From positions 682,001-746,000 of the forward strand of contig NZ_CP076023.1 in NCBI RefSeq assembly GCF_018623035.1: 64,000 nt of DNA. The letters run 5' to 3'. The stretch comes from Cellulomonas dongxiuzhuiae (GTDB lineage Bacteria; Actinomycetota; Actinomycetes; Actinomycetales; Cellulomonadaceae). A program made the position numbers and the translations under genes. Shown here piece after piece: positions 9,629 to 18,392 of the stretch (positions within the stretch are counted from its first letter, which is position 1; each line of letters starts with the position of its first letter). The notes under the pieces were generated by a model. That model saw nothing but the letters and a program-made list of their open reading frames with translations, did not search any database and was not told where the DNA came from.

Positions 9629-12600
9629 TTGAGTCAGACCCGGCACCGCAAGGTGCTCGAAACTATCGGCGTCGGGGTGGCAGCCGCGGCTCTCGTCGCT
9701 GCGCCGCTCGTGACGATCGGCTCCGCTGCCGTCGCCGCGCCCACCGAGGTGCTGAGCAGCACCTTCGAGACGAGCGTCTCGCCGTGGGTGGGGCGCGGTG
9801 ACGCGACCGCGGTACGCACGGAGGCGGACGCCCGCACGGGCGCCGGCAGCATGCTCGTCTCCGGCCGGACCTCGAACTGGCACGGCGCGGCGACGTCCAT
9901 CGCCCCGATCTTCGTGAGCGGCGGGACGTACGAGCTGTCGGCCTGGGTGAAGCTGGCCCCGGGCGAGGCGGACACGACGATCAAGGCCACGGTGGCCGAG
10001 ATGCCCGAGGCGTACCGGGGCGTCACTACCGACGTCGCGGTGACCGACGACGCGTGGGTCGAGCTCACGGGCACCTACACGCGGGCCGCGACCGTGACCG
10101 GCGGTGACCTGTACTTCGAGGCCGCCGGTGCCACGACGAGCTTCCTCGTCGACGACGTGGTCATCGTCGGCGAGGCGCCCGTGGTGACGCCCCCGACTGA
10201 GACCGTCGACAAGACGTTCGACTTCGAGGACGGCACCCTGCAGGGCTGGGCCCCGCGCGCGACGGCCGAGGGGCCCGCGACCGTCGAGGTCGTGGACTCG
10301 GGCGCCCACGGCGGCACCCACGCGGTCCGCGTCAGCGACCGCGTGAGCCAGGGCCAGGGCCTGCTGCTCGACGTCACCGACGTCCTCACAGCCCACCAGC
10401 AGTACGAGTACGAGGCGTGGGTCCGGTTCGACGACGAGCCGGGCGACATCGTGCTCAGCGTGCACACCGTGACCGACGGCGAGAGCACCTTCAGCAACAT
10501 CGCCACGTCGACCGTGACGACCGACTGGACCCGGATCTCGGGCACCTTCACGATGCCGAGCTTCGGCACCGCGGCCGAGGTGTACTTCGAGACGCCGTAC
10601 GCCAGCGGCGCTGCGGGCGACACGTCGACGTTCCTGGTCGACGACATCCGGATCACGAGCCCCGAGCTGGAGGTCCAGGACCTCACGCCGCTGCACGAGA
10701 CCGTGCCCTTCCCGATGGGCGTCGCGATCGACGACCGCGAGACGGTCGGTTCGCCGGGCCAGCTCGCGGCGCGGCACTTCGACCAGATCACGGCCGAGAA
10801 CCACATGAAGCCGTATGCCTGGTACGCCGCGGACCGCTCGTTCCGCATGGACCCGGTCGCCCGGACCCTCCTGGACACGGCCGTCGAGGAGGACCTGCGG
10901 GTCTACGGGCACGTGCTCGTGTGGCACGGCCAGAACCCGGGCCAGGTCGACGCCAACGACGACGGCATCCCGACCACCCCGGGCTGGATGTTCTACGGGG
11001 ACGACGGCGAGCTGCTCACGTCGAGCGAGGAGGACCAGGCGACCCTGAGCGCGCGCATGCGCACGCACATCTTCTCGGTCGCCGAGGCGATCTCCGACGA
11101 GTACGGCCTGTTCGGCTCCGACACCAACCCGCTGGTCGCGTGGGACGTCGTCAACGAGGTCATCGCCGACGGCGGCGAGAACCCCGACGGCCTGCGTCGC
11201 TCGCAGTGGTTCAACGTCCTGGGCGAGAACTTCATCGACCTGGCGTTCCAGTACGCGGACGAGGCGTTCAACGAGGAGTACGCGGCCGAGGGCACGGACC
11301 GCCCGGTCACGCTGTTCATCAACGACTACAGCACCGAGGCCGTCGCCAAGCAGGACCGGTACTTCGCGCTCGTCGAGCGGCTGCTGTCGCGTGGCGTGCC
11401 GCTGGACGGGGTCGGCCACCAGTTCCACGTCAGCCTGACCACCCCGGTCGCCGCGCTCGAGGCCGCGCTCACGCGGTTCGAGGCGCTGCCGGTCACGCAG
11501 GCCGTCACCGAGCTCGACGTCGCCACGGGTACGCCCGTGACCGAGGCCAAGCTCGTCGAGCAGGGCTACTACTACCGCGACGCGTTCGACCTGTTCCGCG
11601 CCAAGGCAGACTCGCTGTTCTCGGTCACGGTGTGGGGTCTCTACGACTTCCGCAGCTGGGTCGTGAACAACGGCGCGCCGCTGCTGTTCGACGACAACCT
11701 CCGGGCGAAGCCCGCGTACTACGGCGCGGCCGGGCTCGACCTGCCGGGTCGGATCGCGTCCGCCGAGTCCTTCGGCGGCGAGGTCGCCGTCGACGAGGCA
11801 GCGGTGGACGCACCCGAGTGGGAGCAGCTGCCGTTCGAGCCGATCGGCGAGGAGGGTGTCGCCGGGGGTCTGCAGACCCGCTGGACGGCGGACGCGCTGA
11901 CCGTGCTGGCCGAGGTCCCGGCGACCACGGACGCCCTGCGCGTCACGCTCGGCGAGGCGACGTACGACGTCCCGCGCAGCGGCGAGGGTGACCTGCCGAG
12001 CGTCTGGGCGGAGCACGGCGACGGCCTGCGGGTCGTGCTGCAGGCGCCGCTCGACGGCGCCGACGTCGGCGACGTGCTCGCGTTCAACCTGGGCGTCGTC
12101 CAGGGCGAGCAGGTCACGACCTGGTCCGGGGGCGCCGGCTCGCTGTCGCTCATCGAGCCGCTGTCGTACCTCGAGGTCCCGGCCGCGTCCGCGGGCGTCC
12201 CCGAGATCGACGGCACGGTCGACGACGCCTGGGAGGGCATCCCTGCCGTCACGACGTCCAAGCAGGTCAACGGTGCAGGGACGGCCACGGCCGCTGTCCG
12301 CACGGTCTGGGACGAGGACACGCTGTACGTGCTCGCCGAGGTCACCGACCCCGACGTCGACGTGACGGGTTCCGACCCGTGGATCCAGGACTCGGTGGAG
12401 GTCTACCTCGACGCCGGGAACGCCAAGAACGGCGCGTACCGCCCGCAGGACACGCAGATCCGCATCTCGGCGGACAACGCCGTGTCCTTCGGCACCGGTG
12501 ACCTGGCCGAGCAGGAGGCTCGCGTGCAGACCGCGACGTCGCGCACCGACGAGGGCTACCTCGTCGAGCTCGCCGTCGACCTGCTCGGGTTCGGTGGCGC

Positions 12601-13282
12601 CAACACCGTCCACGGCGTCGACTTCCAGGTCAACGACGCCACTGGCGGTGGCCGCATCGGCATCACCAACTGGGCCGACCCGACGAGCCAGGGCTACCAG
12701 TCGACCGCCCGCTGGGGCGTCGCCAAGCTCATCGCCGGTGAGGTCGAGCCGGTCGAGCCGAGCATCACGCTGAGCCCCGGCCAGGTGCGCGCGGGTGAGC
12801 AGGTGCAGGTCACGCTCGCCGGCTTCGAGCCGGGCGCCGAGGTCGCGATCGCGCTCGGTGCGGGCGTCACCGCGACCGGTGCGCTCGGTGGTCCGGGTGC
12901 CGCGGTGGCCCCGGAGGGCACGACGCTCCTGGGCACCGTCGTGATCGGCGAGGGCGGCACTGCCGTCACCACCGTGACCGTGCCGGCCTCGACGGCGGCC
13001 GGCACCTACCTGGTGAGCGGTTCGGTCGGCGGCACCGTCCTGGCGGACGCCGTGCTCAGCGTCCTCGCGGCGGCACCGGGGGCCGGGTCCGGCACGGGTG
13101 CAGGCGCAGGCGCAGGCGCAGGTGCCGGGACGGCGGCCGGGGGCAACCTCGCCGTCACCGGTGCGGGCCTCGGCCTGGCCGGCCTGGCGCTCCTCGTCAT
13201 CCTCGCCGGCGTCGCGCTGGTCGTGGCACGCCGCCGCGGGATGACCCTCGAGGGGGTGCGCGCGACCCTGCTGCGGCACTGA
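9629..13282 (+). CDS. Modular GH10 xylanase with LAXTG anchor, no deacetylase
   Basis: A 1217-aa secreted endo-beta-1,4-xylanase starting at a TTG codon. The preceding CAAGGGAGCGTCAA and the first residues match the second paralogue almost exactly, which fixes this start. Modules: signal peptide (~1-35), CBM22-like (~39-180), CBM4_9 (~195-345), GH10 (~355-710; acid/base Glu510, nucleophile Glu628), a divergent CBM9-like region (~707-850), CBM9 (~850-1035) and an Ig-like module (~1043-1145). A Gly/Ala linker precedes LAVTG (residue 1174), a membrane helix and a basic tail, consistent with class E sortase anchoring. The CE4 domain of its paralogues is absent. GH10 carries an extra loop (~437-450) containing DANDDG, an EF-hand-like calcium pattern, next to the conserved WHGQ active-site strand. 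Confidence 0.95.
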   Translation: MSQTRHRKVLETIGVGVAAAALVAAPLVTIGSAAVAAPTEVLSSTFETSVSPWVGRGDATAVRTEADARTGAGSMLVSGRTSNWHGAATSIAPIFVSGGTYELSAWVKLAPGEADTTIKATVAEMPEAYRGVTTDVAVTDDAWVELTGTYTRAATVTGGDLYFEAAGATTSFLVDDVVIVGEAPVVTPPTETVDKTFDFEDGTLQGWAPRATAEGPATVEVVDSGAHGGTHAVRVSDRVSQGQGLLLDVTDVLTAHQQYEYEAWVRFDDEPGDIVLSVHTVTDGESTFSNIATSTVTTDWTRISGTFTMPSFGTAAEVYFETPYASGAAGDTSTFLVDDIRITSPELEVQDLTPLHETVPFPMGVAIDDRETVGSPGQLAARHFDQITAENHMKPYAWYAADRSFRMDPVARTLLDTAVEEDLRVYGHVLVWHGQNPGQVDANDDGIPTTPGWMFYGDDGELLTSSEEDQATLSARMRTHIFSVAEAISDEYGLFGSDTNPLVAWDVVNEVIADGGENPDGLRRSQWFNVLGENFIDLAFQYADEAFNEEYAAEGTDRPVTLFINDYSTEAVAKQDRYFALVERLLSRGVPLDGVGHQFHVSLTTPVAALEAALTRFEALPVTQAVTELDVATGTPVTEAKLVEQGYYYRDAFDLFRAKADSLFSVTVWGLYDFRSWVVNNGAPLLFDDNLRAKPAYYGAAGLDLPGRIASAESFGGEVAVDEAAVDAPEWEQLPFEPIGEEGVAGGLQTRWTADALTVLAEVPATTDALRVTLGEATYDVPRSGEGDLPSVWAEHGDGLRVVLQAPLDGADVGDVLAFNLGVVQGEQVTTWSGGAGSLSLIEPLSYLEVPAASAGVPEIDGTVDDAWEGIPAVTTSKQVNGAGTATAAVRTVWDEDTLYVLAEVTDPDVDVTGSDPWIQDSVEVYLDAGNAKNGAYRPQDTQIRISADNAVSFGTGDLAEQEARVQTATSRTDEGYLVELAVDLLGFGGANTVHGVDFQVNDATGGGRIGITNWADPTSQGYQSTARWGVAKLIAGEVEPVEPSITLSPGQVRAGEQVQVTLAGFEPGAEVAIALGAGVTATGALGGPGAAVAPEGTTLLGTVVIGEGGTAVTTVTVPASTAAGTYLVSGSVGGTVLADAVLSVLAAAPGAGSGTGAGAGAGAGAGTAAGGNLAVTGAGLGLAGLALLVILAGVALVVARRRGMTLEGVRATLLRH

Positions 13283-13293
13283 CCCGCACCAGC

Positions 13294-13321
13294 GGGCCGG
13301 GGTGACACGTCACCCCGGCCC
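13294..13321 (+). terminator. First hairpin after third xylanase gene
   Basis: A perfect 13-bp stem (GGGCCGGGGTGAC with GTCACCCCGGCCC). It corresponds to the first hairpin after the second xylanase gene. Confidence 0.75.
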
Positions 13322-13327
13322 ACACGG

Positions 13328-13366
13328 AGCCCCGCCGGCTGACCCCCCCCGACAGCCGGCGGGGCT
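13328..13366 (+). terminator. Second hairpin after third xylanase gene, C-tract loop
   Basis: A 14-bp perfect stem (AGCCCCGCCGGCTG with CAGCCGGCGGGGCT) around a loop rich in C. It is near-identical to the second hairpin of the preceding gene. Confidence 0.75.
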
Positions 13367-13443
13367 CTGCCACGCCCCCGTCCGTCCGCGGTCGCCGCCC
13401 GGCACCGGGAGCCCCGAGGGAGAGTGCCGCTACCGTGTGGCCC

Positions 13444-14493
13444 GTGACCGATGCGCAGCTGCCCGCGGACGATACCGACACCGATCGGCGGCCCGACGGC
13501 CCCTTGCTCCCCGGCGACCTCGGCCCCGAGCCGCTCGCGATCACGCGCCTCGTCGCGGTCGCCCTCGACGAGGACCTGGGCCCCGCGCCCGGGCGTGACG
13601 TCACGACGCAGGCCACCGTCGCCGCCGACGCCCGCGGCCGCGCCGACGTCGTGGCGCGCGAGGCCGGTGCGATCGCCGGGCTCGTCGTCGTCCCCGAGGT
13701 GCTCGACCAGGTCGCCGACCGGCTCGACCTGCCGCGCGCCACGGTGACGTGGCACGTCCACGACGGTGCGGTCGTCGAGGCCGGCACGGTCCTGGCCACG
13801 CTGGACGGGCCCACGCAGGTGCTCCTCGTCGCCGAGCGCACGCTGCTCAACCTGGTCTCGCGCGCGTCGGGCGTCGCGACACACACGCACCGCTGGACGC
13901 AGGCCCTGAGCGGCACCGGGGCGCGCGTGCTCGACACGCGCAAGACGACGCCCGGGCTGCGCGCGCTCGAGAAGTACGCCGTGCGCTGCGGCGGCGGCAC
14001 CAACAAGCGCATGGGCCTGTTCGACGTCGCGATGGTCAAGGACAACCACGTCGTCGCCGCCGGGTCGGTCGCCGCGGCCGTGCGGGCCGTCCGCGAGCGG
14101 TTCCCCGACGTCGCCGTGCAGGTCGAGGTCGACCGGCCCGAGCAGGCCGACGAGGCCCTCGACGCGGGGGCCGACTTCCTGCTGCTCGACAACATGGGGA
14201 CCGCGACGCTCAGGGCGACGGTCGCGCTCGTCCGCGCGCGCGAGGGCAGCGGCGGGCACGTCGAGCTCGAGGCCACGGGCAACCTCACGCTGGACCGCGC
14301 ACGCGAGGTCGCGCTGACGGGCGTCGACTACCTCTCCGTGGGGGCGCTGACGCACTCGTCGCCGATCCTCGACGTGGCGCTCGACCTCGACCCGCGATCC
14401 GTGACCGCACCCGTGGACGTCTCCGCCGACGTCCCGGCCGGTGCAGCGTCCGCCGCCCCGGCACCCGCCCGGGAGCCGGCTCCGCGCCCGTAG
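13444..14493 (+). CDS. nadC: Nicotinate-nucleotide pyrophosphorylase (quinolinate phosphoribosyltransferase)
   Basis: Converts quinolinate and PRPP to nicotinate mononucleotide, CO2 and pyrophosphate in de novo NAD synthesis. The family core is clear: DTRKTTPGLRALEKYAVRCG from about residue 164, then GGGTNKR, MVKDNH, EVEVDR-type and LLLDNM segments. At 349 aa it is longer than the usual 280-290, with a ~30-residue acidic/Pro leader and a ~30-residue Ala/Pro tail. I chose GTG 13444 because TACCGT (13431-13436) lies 7 bases upstream, a leaderless arrangement; GTG 13435 is an alternative. nadA and nadB are not next to it. The stop codon overlaps the -10 box of lysS. Confidence 0.93.
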   Translation: MTDAQLPADDTDTDRRPDGPLLPGDLGPEPLAITRLVAVALDEDLGPAPGRDVTTQATVAADARGRADVVAREAGAIAGLVVVPEVLDQVADRLDLPRATVTWHVHDGAVVEAGTVLATLDGPTQVLLVAERTLLNLVSRASGVATHTHRWTQALSGTGARVLDTRKTTPGLRALEKYAVRCGGGTNKRMGLFDVAMVKDNHVVAAGSVAAAVRAVRERFPDVAVQVEVDRPEQADEALDAGADFLLLDNMGTATLRATVALVRAREGSGGHVELEATGNLTLDRAREVALTGVDYLSVGALTHSSPILDVALDLDPRSVTAPVDVSADVPAGAASAAPAPAREPAPRP

Positions 14494-14502
14494 AATCGCC
14501 GG

Positions 14503-16050
14503 GTGACCGCACCCACCGAGCCCGCCACGACCGTGCAGGACCCTGACGCCACCCACCCCGCCGTGGACGACGTCCCCGAGCAGATCCGGGTCCGCAAGGC
14601 CAAGCGCGAGCGGCTCCTCGAGGCGGGCGTCGACGCCTACCCGGTCGCGGTCCCGCGCACCCACACCATCGCCGAGGTGCGCGCCGCGTACCCGGACCTC
14701 GAGCCGGGCGCCGAGACGGACGACGTCGTGGGCGTCGCCGGCCGCGTCGTGTTCCTGCGCAACACGGGCAAGCTCGCGTTCGCGACGCTGCAGGACGGGG
14801 CCGGGACCCGCCTGCAGGCGATGCTCAGCGAGAAGGAGATCGGCGCCGACGCCCTGACCGCGTTCAAGGCCGACGTCGACCTGGGCGACCACGTGTTCGT
14901 GCACGGGCGCGTCATCGCGTCGCGGCGCGGCGAGCTCAGCGTCATGGCCGACGAGTGGCGCATGGCGGCCAAGGCGATCCGGCCGCTGCCGAACCTGTAC
15001 GAGGGCACGGAGATGTCCGAGGAGGCGCGGGTCCGGCAGCGTTATGTCGACCTGATCGTGCGTCCGGGTGCGCGTGAGATGGTGCGGCTGCGTTCGGCCG
15101 TCGTGCGGTCGCTGCGCGAGAACTTCTACCGGCGCGGATTCCTCGAGCTCGAGACCCCCATGCTGCAGGTCCGACCCGAGGGTGCGGCGGCGCGGCAGTT
15201 CGAGACGCACATGAACGCCTTCGACATCGACCTGTTCCTGCGGATCGCGCCCGAGCTGTTCCTCAAGCGGGCGGCCGTCGGCGGCGTCGAGAAGGTCTTC
15301 GAGATCAACCGGAACTTCCGCAACGAGGGCGTCGACTCGACGCATTCCCCGGAGTTCGCGATGCTCGAGGCGTACGAGGCCTACGGCGACTACGACACGA
15401 TGGCGGCGCTCACGCAGGACCTCGTGCAGACCGCCGCCGTGGACGCGCTCGGCACGACCGTCGTGACGCTCGCGGACGGCACCGAGTACGACCTGGGCGG
15501 GCAGTGGACGTCGCTGACGATGTACGGGTCCCTGTCCGAGGCGCTCGGCGAGGAGATCACGCACGACACGTCCGACGAGCGCCTGCTGGCCCTGCTCGCT
15601 GCCGCGGAGATCGAGCTGGCGCCCTCGCAGCGCAACCACGGCAAGCTCGTCGAGGAGCTGTGGGAGCACCACGTGGGCTCGACGCTGTGGGCGCCGACGT
15701 TCGTGCGGGACTTCCCCGTCGAGACGTCGCCGCTGACCCGCGACCACCGCACCGAGCGCGGCCTCGTGGAGAAGTGGGACCTCTACGTGCGCGGCATGGA
15801 GCTGGCCACCGCGTACTCCGAGCTCGTCGACCCCGTCGTGCAGCGCGAGCGCTTCGAGGCGCAGGCCCTGCTCGCGGCCAAGGGTGACGACGAGGCCATG
15901 CGGATCGACGAGGACTTCCTCACCGCGATGGAGCACGCGATGCCGCCCTCGGGCGGGATGGGCATGGGCATCGACCGCCTGCTCATCGCCATGACCGGTC
16001 ACGGCATCCGTGACACGATTGTCTTCCCGCTCGTGAAGCCGCAGGTCTGA
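14503..16050 (+). CDS. lysS: Lysyl-tRNA synthetase, class II
   Basis: Charges tRNA-Lys with lysine. At 515 aa it has family length with an N-terminal OB-fold anticodon-binding domain (~70-180) and a class II catalytic core. Motif 2 is [14 protein letters not shown] (~268) and motif 3 is [10 protein letters not shown] (~485). GTG 14503 follows TAGAAT (14491-14496) by six bases, so the message is probably leaderless, and this -10 overlaps the nadC stop. An N-terminal extension of ~25 residues (Thr/Ala/Pro/Asp-rich) precedes the conserved region, as in many actinobacterial LysS proteins. A tiny membrane protein gene and lsr2 follow on the same strand. Confidence 0.97.
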   Translation: MTAPTEPATTVQDPDATHPAVDDVPEQIRVRKAKRERLLEAGVDAYPVAVPRTHTIAEVRAAYPDLEPGAETDDVVGVAGRVVFLRNTGKLAFATLQDGAGTRLQAMLSEKEIGADALTAFKADVDLGDHVFVHGRVIASRRGELSVMADEWRMAAKAIRPLPNLYEGTEMSEEARVRQRYVDLIVRPGAREMVRLRSAVVRSLRENFYRRGFLELETPMLQVRPEGAAARQFETHMNAFDIDLFLRIAPELFLKRAAVGGVEKVFEINRNFRNEGVDSTHSPEFAMLEAYEAYGDYDTMAALTQDLVQTAAVDALGTTVVTLADGTEYDLGGQWTSLTMYGSLSEALGEEITHDTSDERLLALLAAAEIELAPSQRNHGKLVEELWEHHVGSTLWAPTFVRDFPVETSPLTRDHRTERGLVEKWDLYVRGMELATAYSELVDPVVQRERFEAQALLAAKGDDEAMRIDEDFLTAMEHAMPPSGGMGMGIDRLLIAMTGHGIRDTIVFPLVKPQV

Positions 16051-16072
16051 TGTTGTCATTGATGGAGGTCTC

Positions 16073-16237
16073 GTGAACGGGTGGGGTGCAGTTCTGGCGG
16101 CGTTGCTGCCGTCGGTCGGTGTCGGGCTGATCTTCTGGTACGGCATGCGGGCGATCATCAACGCTGACCGTTCGGAACGTCAGGCGCTCGCGCGCATGGA
16201 CGCGGACGAGTTCCGGACGGACGTCAAGGAACCCTGA
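16073..16237 (+). CDS. Small single-pass membrane protein, 54 aa
   Basis: Unrecognised short protein starting at GTG 16073 with GGAGG seven bases upstream. One hydrophobic helix (about residues 4-28: AVLAALLPSVGVGLIFWYG and following) is followed by a charged tail with SERQALARMDADEF. It sits 22 bases after lysS and 83 bases before lsr2 and may be co-transcribed with lysS. Its good ribosome site, helix and sharp change to a polar tail argue that it is real. Function unknown. Confidence 0.7.
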   Translation: MNGWGAVLAALLPSVGVGLIFWYGMRAIINADRSERQALARMDADEFRTDVKEP

Positions 16238-16320
16238 GAATTCGCCGCTCCGTTTGACGCGAACAATCGGGGGTGCGACAGTGGTGATGTCAGCATTTTC
16301 CCCATGTCCGGGAGCATTTC

Positions 16321-16671
16321 ATGGCACAGAAGGTGCAGGTCCTGCTGGTCGACGACCTCGACGGCGGGACGGCGGACGAGACCGTGACCTTCGGTCTCGA
16401 CGGCGTGACGTACGAGATCGACCTCACGTCCGACAATGCCGCCAAGCTGCGTGACGCGTTCGCGCAGTGGGTCGCCAACGCGCGCAAGGTGAGCGGCCGG
16501 TCCTCCGGTCGCTCGGCGGGCCGCTCCACGTCCTCGTCGTCGTCGTCGCGCGGTGCGCGCTCGAACGAGGCGCAGGAGATCCGCGAGTGGGCGAAGGCGA
16601 ACGGGCACCAGGTCTCGGAGCGGGGTCGTATCTCCGCCGAGGTCAAGAAGGCCTACGACGCCGCTCACTGA
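16321..16671 (+). CDS. lsr2: Lsr2 nucleoid-associated silencing protein
   Basis: DNA-bridging protein that coats AT-rich DNA in actinobacteria and silences foreign genes, a functional analogue of H-NS. The 116-aa product has the N-terminal dimerisation domain (MAQKVQVLLVDDLDGG, beta-rich, 1-60), a Ser/Arg/Gly linker, and the C-terminal DNA-binding domain with EIREWAKANGHQVSERGRI. The RGR tripeptide is the AT-hook-like minor-groove contact. Start ATG 16321 has GGAG upstream. A strong hairpin follows. Confidence 0.97.
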   Translation: MAQKVQVLLVDDLDGGTADETVTFGLDGVTYEIDLTSDNAAKLRDAFAQWVANARKVSGRSSGRSAGRSTSSSSSSRGARSNEAQEIREWAKANGHQVSERGRISAEVKKAYDAAH

Positions 16672-16711
16672 GCGGGACGTCTCGCGTCACGTCGGGGAGG
16701 CGTGACGCACG

Positions 16712-16748
16712 CGAAGGGGCCGGCACCGCACAGGTGCCGGCCCCTTCG
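16712..16748 (+). terminator. Bidirectional hairpin between lsr2 and xylB
   Basis: A perfect 16-bp stem (CGAAGGGGCCGGCACC with GGTGCCGGCCCCTTCG) with a 5-base loop, between the convergent ends of lsr2 and xylB. It can serve both. Confidence 0.85.
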
Positions 16749-16805
16749 CCGTCCCCGCCCCCTCCCCGGCCCCCCAGGGTGGTCAGAGAGCGATCCAGTT
16801 CGCGG

Positions 16806-18245
16806 TCAGGCCGGGCGGTCGACCGTCAGCTCGCGGGCCGCGGCGTACTGCTCGCGGACGACCGGCGTCGGCTCACCCGTCATGACCTCGGCGCCGGACG
16901 ACGCCGACCACGCCGGCGGGGCGTCCTGCCCGGACAGCACCCACGCGGCCTGCCGTGCGGCACCGTCGGCGACGTACTCGCCGGGCGTCGGCACCTGCAC
17001 GTCGACACCCATGACCGACGGGATGATGCGGCGCACGGCCTCGGACTGCGCCCCGCCGCCGATGAGGAACACGCGCTCGACGGGCACGCCCACGGCGCGC
17101 ATGGCGTCGATGCCGTCGGCGAGCGAGCAGAGCATGCCCTCGACCGCGGCGCGCGCGACGTGCGCGGGCGTCGTGTTCGCCAGGCGCATGCCGTGCAGGG
17201 CGCCGGTGGACATCGGCTTGTTCGGGGTGCGCTCACCCTCGAGGTAGGGGATGTGGACCAGGCCGTCGGCACCCGCCGGGGCGGCGAGCGCGAGCTCCGA
17301 GAGCCCCGGGTGGTCGACGCCGAGCATCCGGCACGCCGCGTCGAGCACGCGCGACGCGTTGAGCGTGACCGCGAGCGGCAGGTAGGAGCCGGTCGCGTCG
17401 GCGAACCCGGTGACGAGGCCGGTGCCGTCGGCGATCGGCGCGGACGCGATGGCCGAGACGACCCCCGAGGTCCCGAGCGACACCGCGACGTCACCCGGCA
17501 GCAGGCCCAGCGCGAGCGCGGCGGCGGCGTTGTCACCGGCGCCCGGGCCCAGCACCGGCTTCTTCGCGAACGCGGGCGCGACAGGGCCGGCCTCGTTCGC
17601 GGCGAGCACGCGCGGCAGGCGCGGCACGCTGCCCAGCGCACGCTCCAGCAGGTCCGTGCGGTAGTCCTCGGTGAACGGCGACCAGTAGCCCGTGCCCGAC
17701 GCGTCGGACCGGTCGGTCACGAGCCCGTCGAACCCGACCTCGGCCATGCCGCCCGCGAGCTTCCACGTCAGCCAGTCGTGGGGGAGCGCCACGGCGGCCA
17801 CGCGCGCGGCGTTCTCCGGCTCGGCGTCGCGCAGCCAGCGCAGCTTGGTCACGGTGAGCGAGGCGACGGGGACGGACCCGATCGCGTCGGCCCACGCCTG
17901 GGCACCGGCCACGGCGTCGCCGTCACCGAGCTCGGAGATGAGGTCGCGTGCGGCCTGCGCCGAGCGCGTGTCGTTCCACAGCAGCGCCTCGCGGATGACC
18001 TCGCCGTCGGCGTCGAGCACGACCATGCCGTGCTGCTGCCCGCCGACGCTGATCGCCTCGACGTCGTCGAGACCGCCCGCGTCGGCGATGGCCGCCTGCA
18101 GCGCGTCCCACCAGTGGTGCGGGTGCACCTCGGTGCCCTCCGGGTGCCGGGCGCGGCCCTGCCGCACCAGCTCACCGGTCCGTGCGTCCCGCACGACCAC
18201 CTTGCACGACTGCGTGGACGAGTCCACACCTGCCACGAGCGTCAT
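16806..18245 (-). CDS. xylB: Xylulokinase
   Basis: Phosphorylates D-xylulose to xylulose 5-phosphate with ATP, the second step of xylose use. The 479-aa FGGY-family kinase has [15 protein letters not shown] at the N-terminus (phosphate loop), [10 protein letters not shown] (substrate region), [13 protein letters not shown] with the likely catalytic Asp238, and [15 protein letters not shown] near the C-terminus. Start ATG 18245 has AAGGGAG upstream. It lies downstream of xylA on the same strand with 147 bases containing two hairpins between them, so expression is probably lower than or partly separate from xylA. It faces lsr2. Confidence 0.96.
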   Translation of the reverse strand: MTLVAGVDSSTQSCKVVVRDARTGELVRQGRARHPEGTEVHPHHWWDALQAAIADAGGLDDVEAISVGGQQHGMVVLDADGEVIREALLWNDTRSAQAARDLISELGDGDAVAGAQAWADAIGSVPVASLTVTKLRWLRDAEPENAARVAAVALPHDWLTWKLAGGMAEVGFDGLVTDRSDASGTGYWSPFTEDYRTDLLERALGSVPRLPRVLAANEAGPVAPAFAKKPVLGPGAGDNAAAALALGLLPGDVAVSLGTSGVVSAIASAPIADGTGLVTGFADATGSYLPLAVTLNASRVLDAACRMLGVDHPGLSELALAAPAGADGLVHIPYLEGERTPNKPMSTGALHGMRLANTTPAHVARAAVEGMLCSLADGIDAMRAVGVPVERVFLIGGGAQSEAVRRIIPSVMGVDVQVPTPGEYVADGAARQAAWVLSGQDAPPAWSASSGAEVMTGEPTPVVREQYAAARELTVDRPA

Positions 18246-18293
18246 CGCGTGTGCTCCCTTGCGCCAGATGCCCGGCGCTGCCGGGCGTGAGGT

Positions 18294-18326
18294 GTCCGAG
18301 CGGTCGTCGGGCCGGCCCGCTCGGAC
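18294..18326 (-). other. Second hairpin in xylA-xylB gap
   Basis: A 10-bp perfect inverted repeat (GTCCGAGCGG and CCGCTCGGAC) with a 13-base loop, between the xylA terminator-like stem and xylB. It could be an mRNA processing or stability element. Confidence 0.45.
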
Positions 18327-18345
18327 GTCGGGTGCCGGGACGGGC

Positions 18346-18378
18346 GACGCCCGGGGAGCGCGAGGCTCCCCGGGCGTC
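18346..18378 (-). terminator. Hairpin just after xylA
   Basis: A perfect 14-bp stem (GACGCCCGGGGAGC with GCTCCCCGGGCGTC) with a 5-base loop, starting 15 bases downstream of the xylA stop. It probably lowers read-through into xylB. Confidence 0.7.
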
Positions 18379-18392
18379 AGGTGGTGCTCAGG

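Noticed and set aside
9605..13279. A 1224-codon minus-strand open frame opposite the third xylanase
   Set aside because: Same shadow effect; low-complexity sequence with no motifs, no ribosome site, and full overlap with a certain gene.
16467..18290. A plus-strand 607-codon frame across xylB
   Set aside because: Runs antisense to a clear xylulokinase and is compositionally biased; it begins inside lsr2 in another frame.
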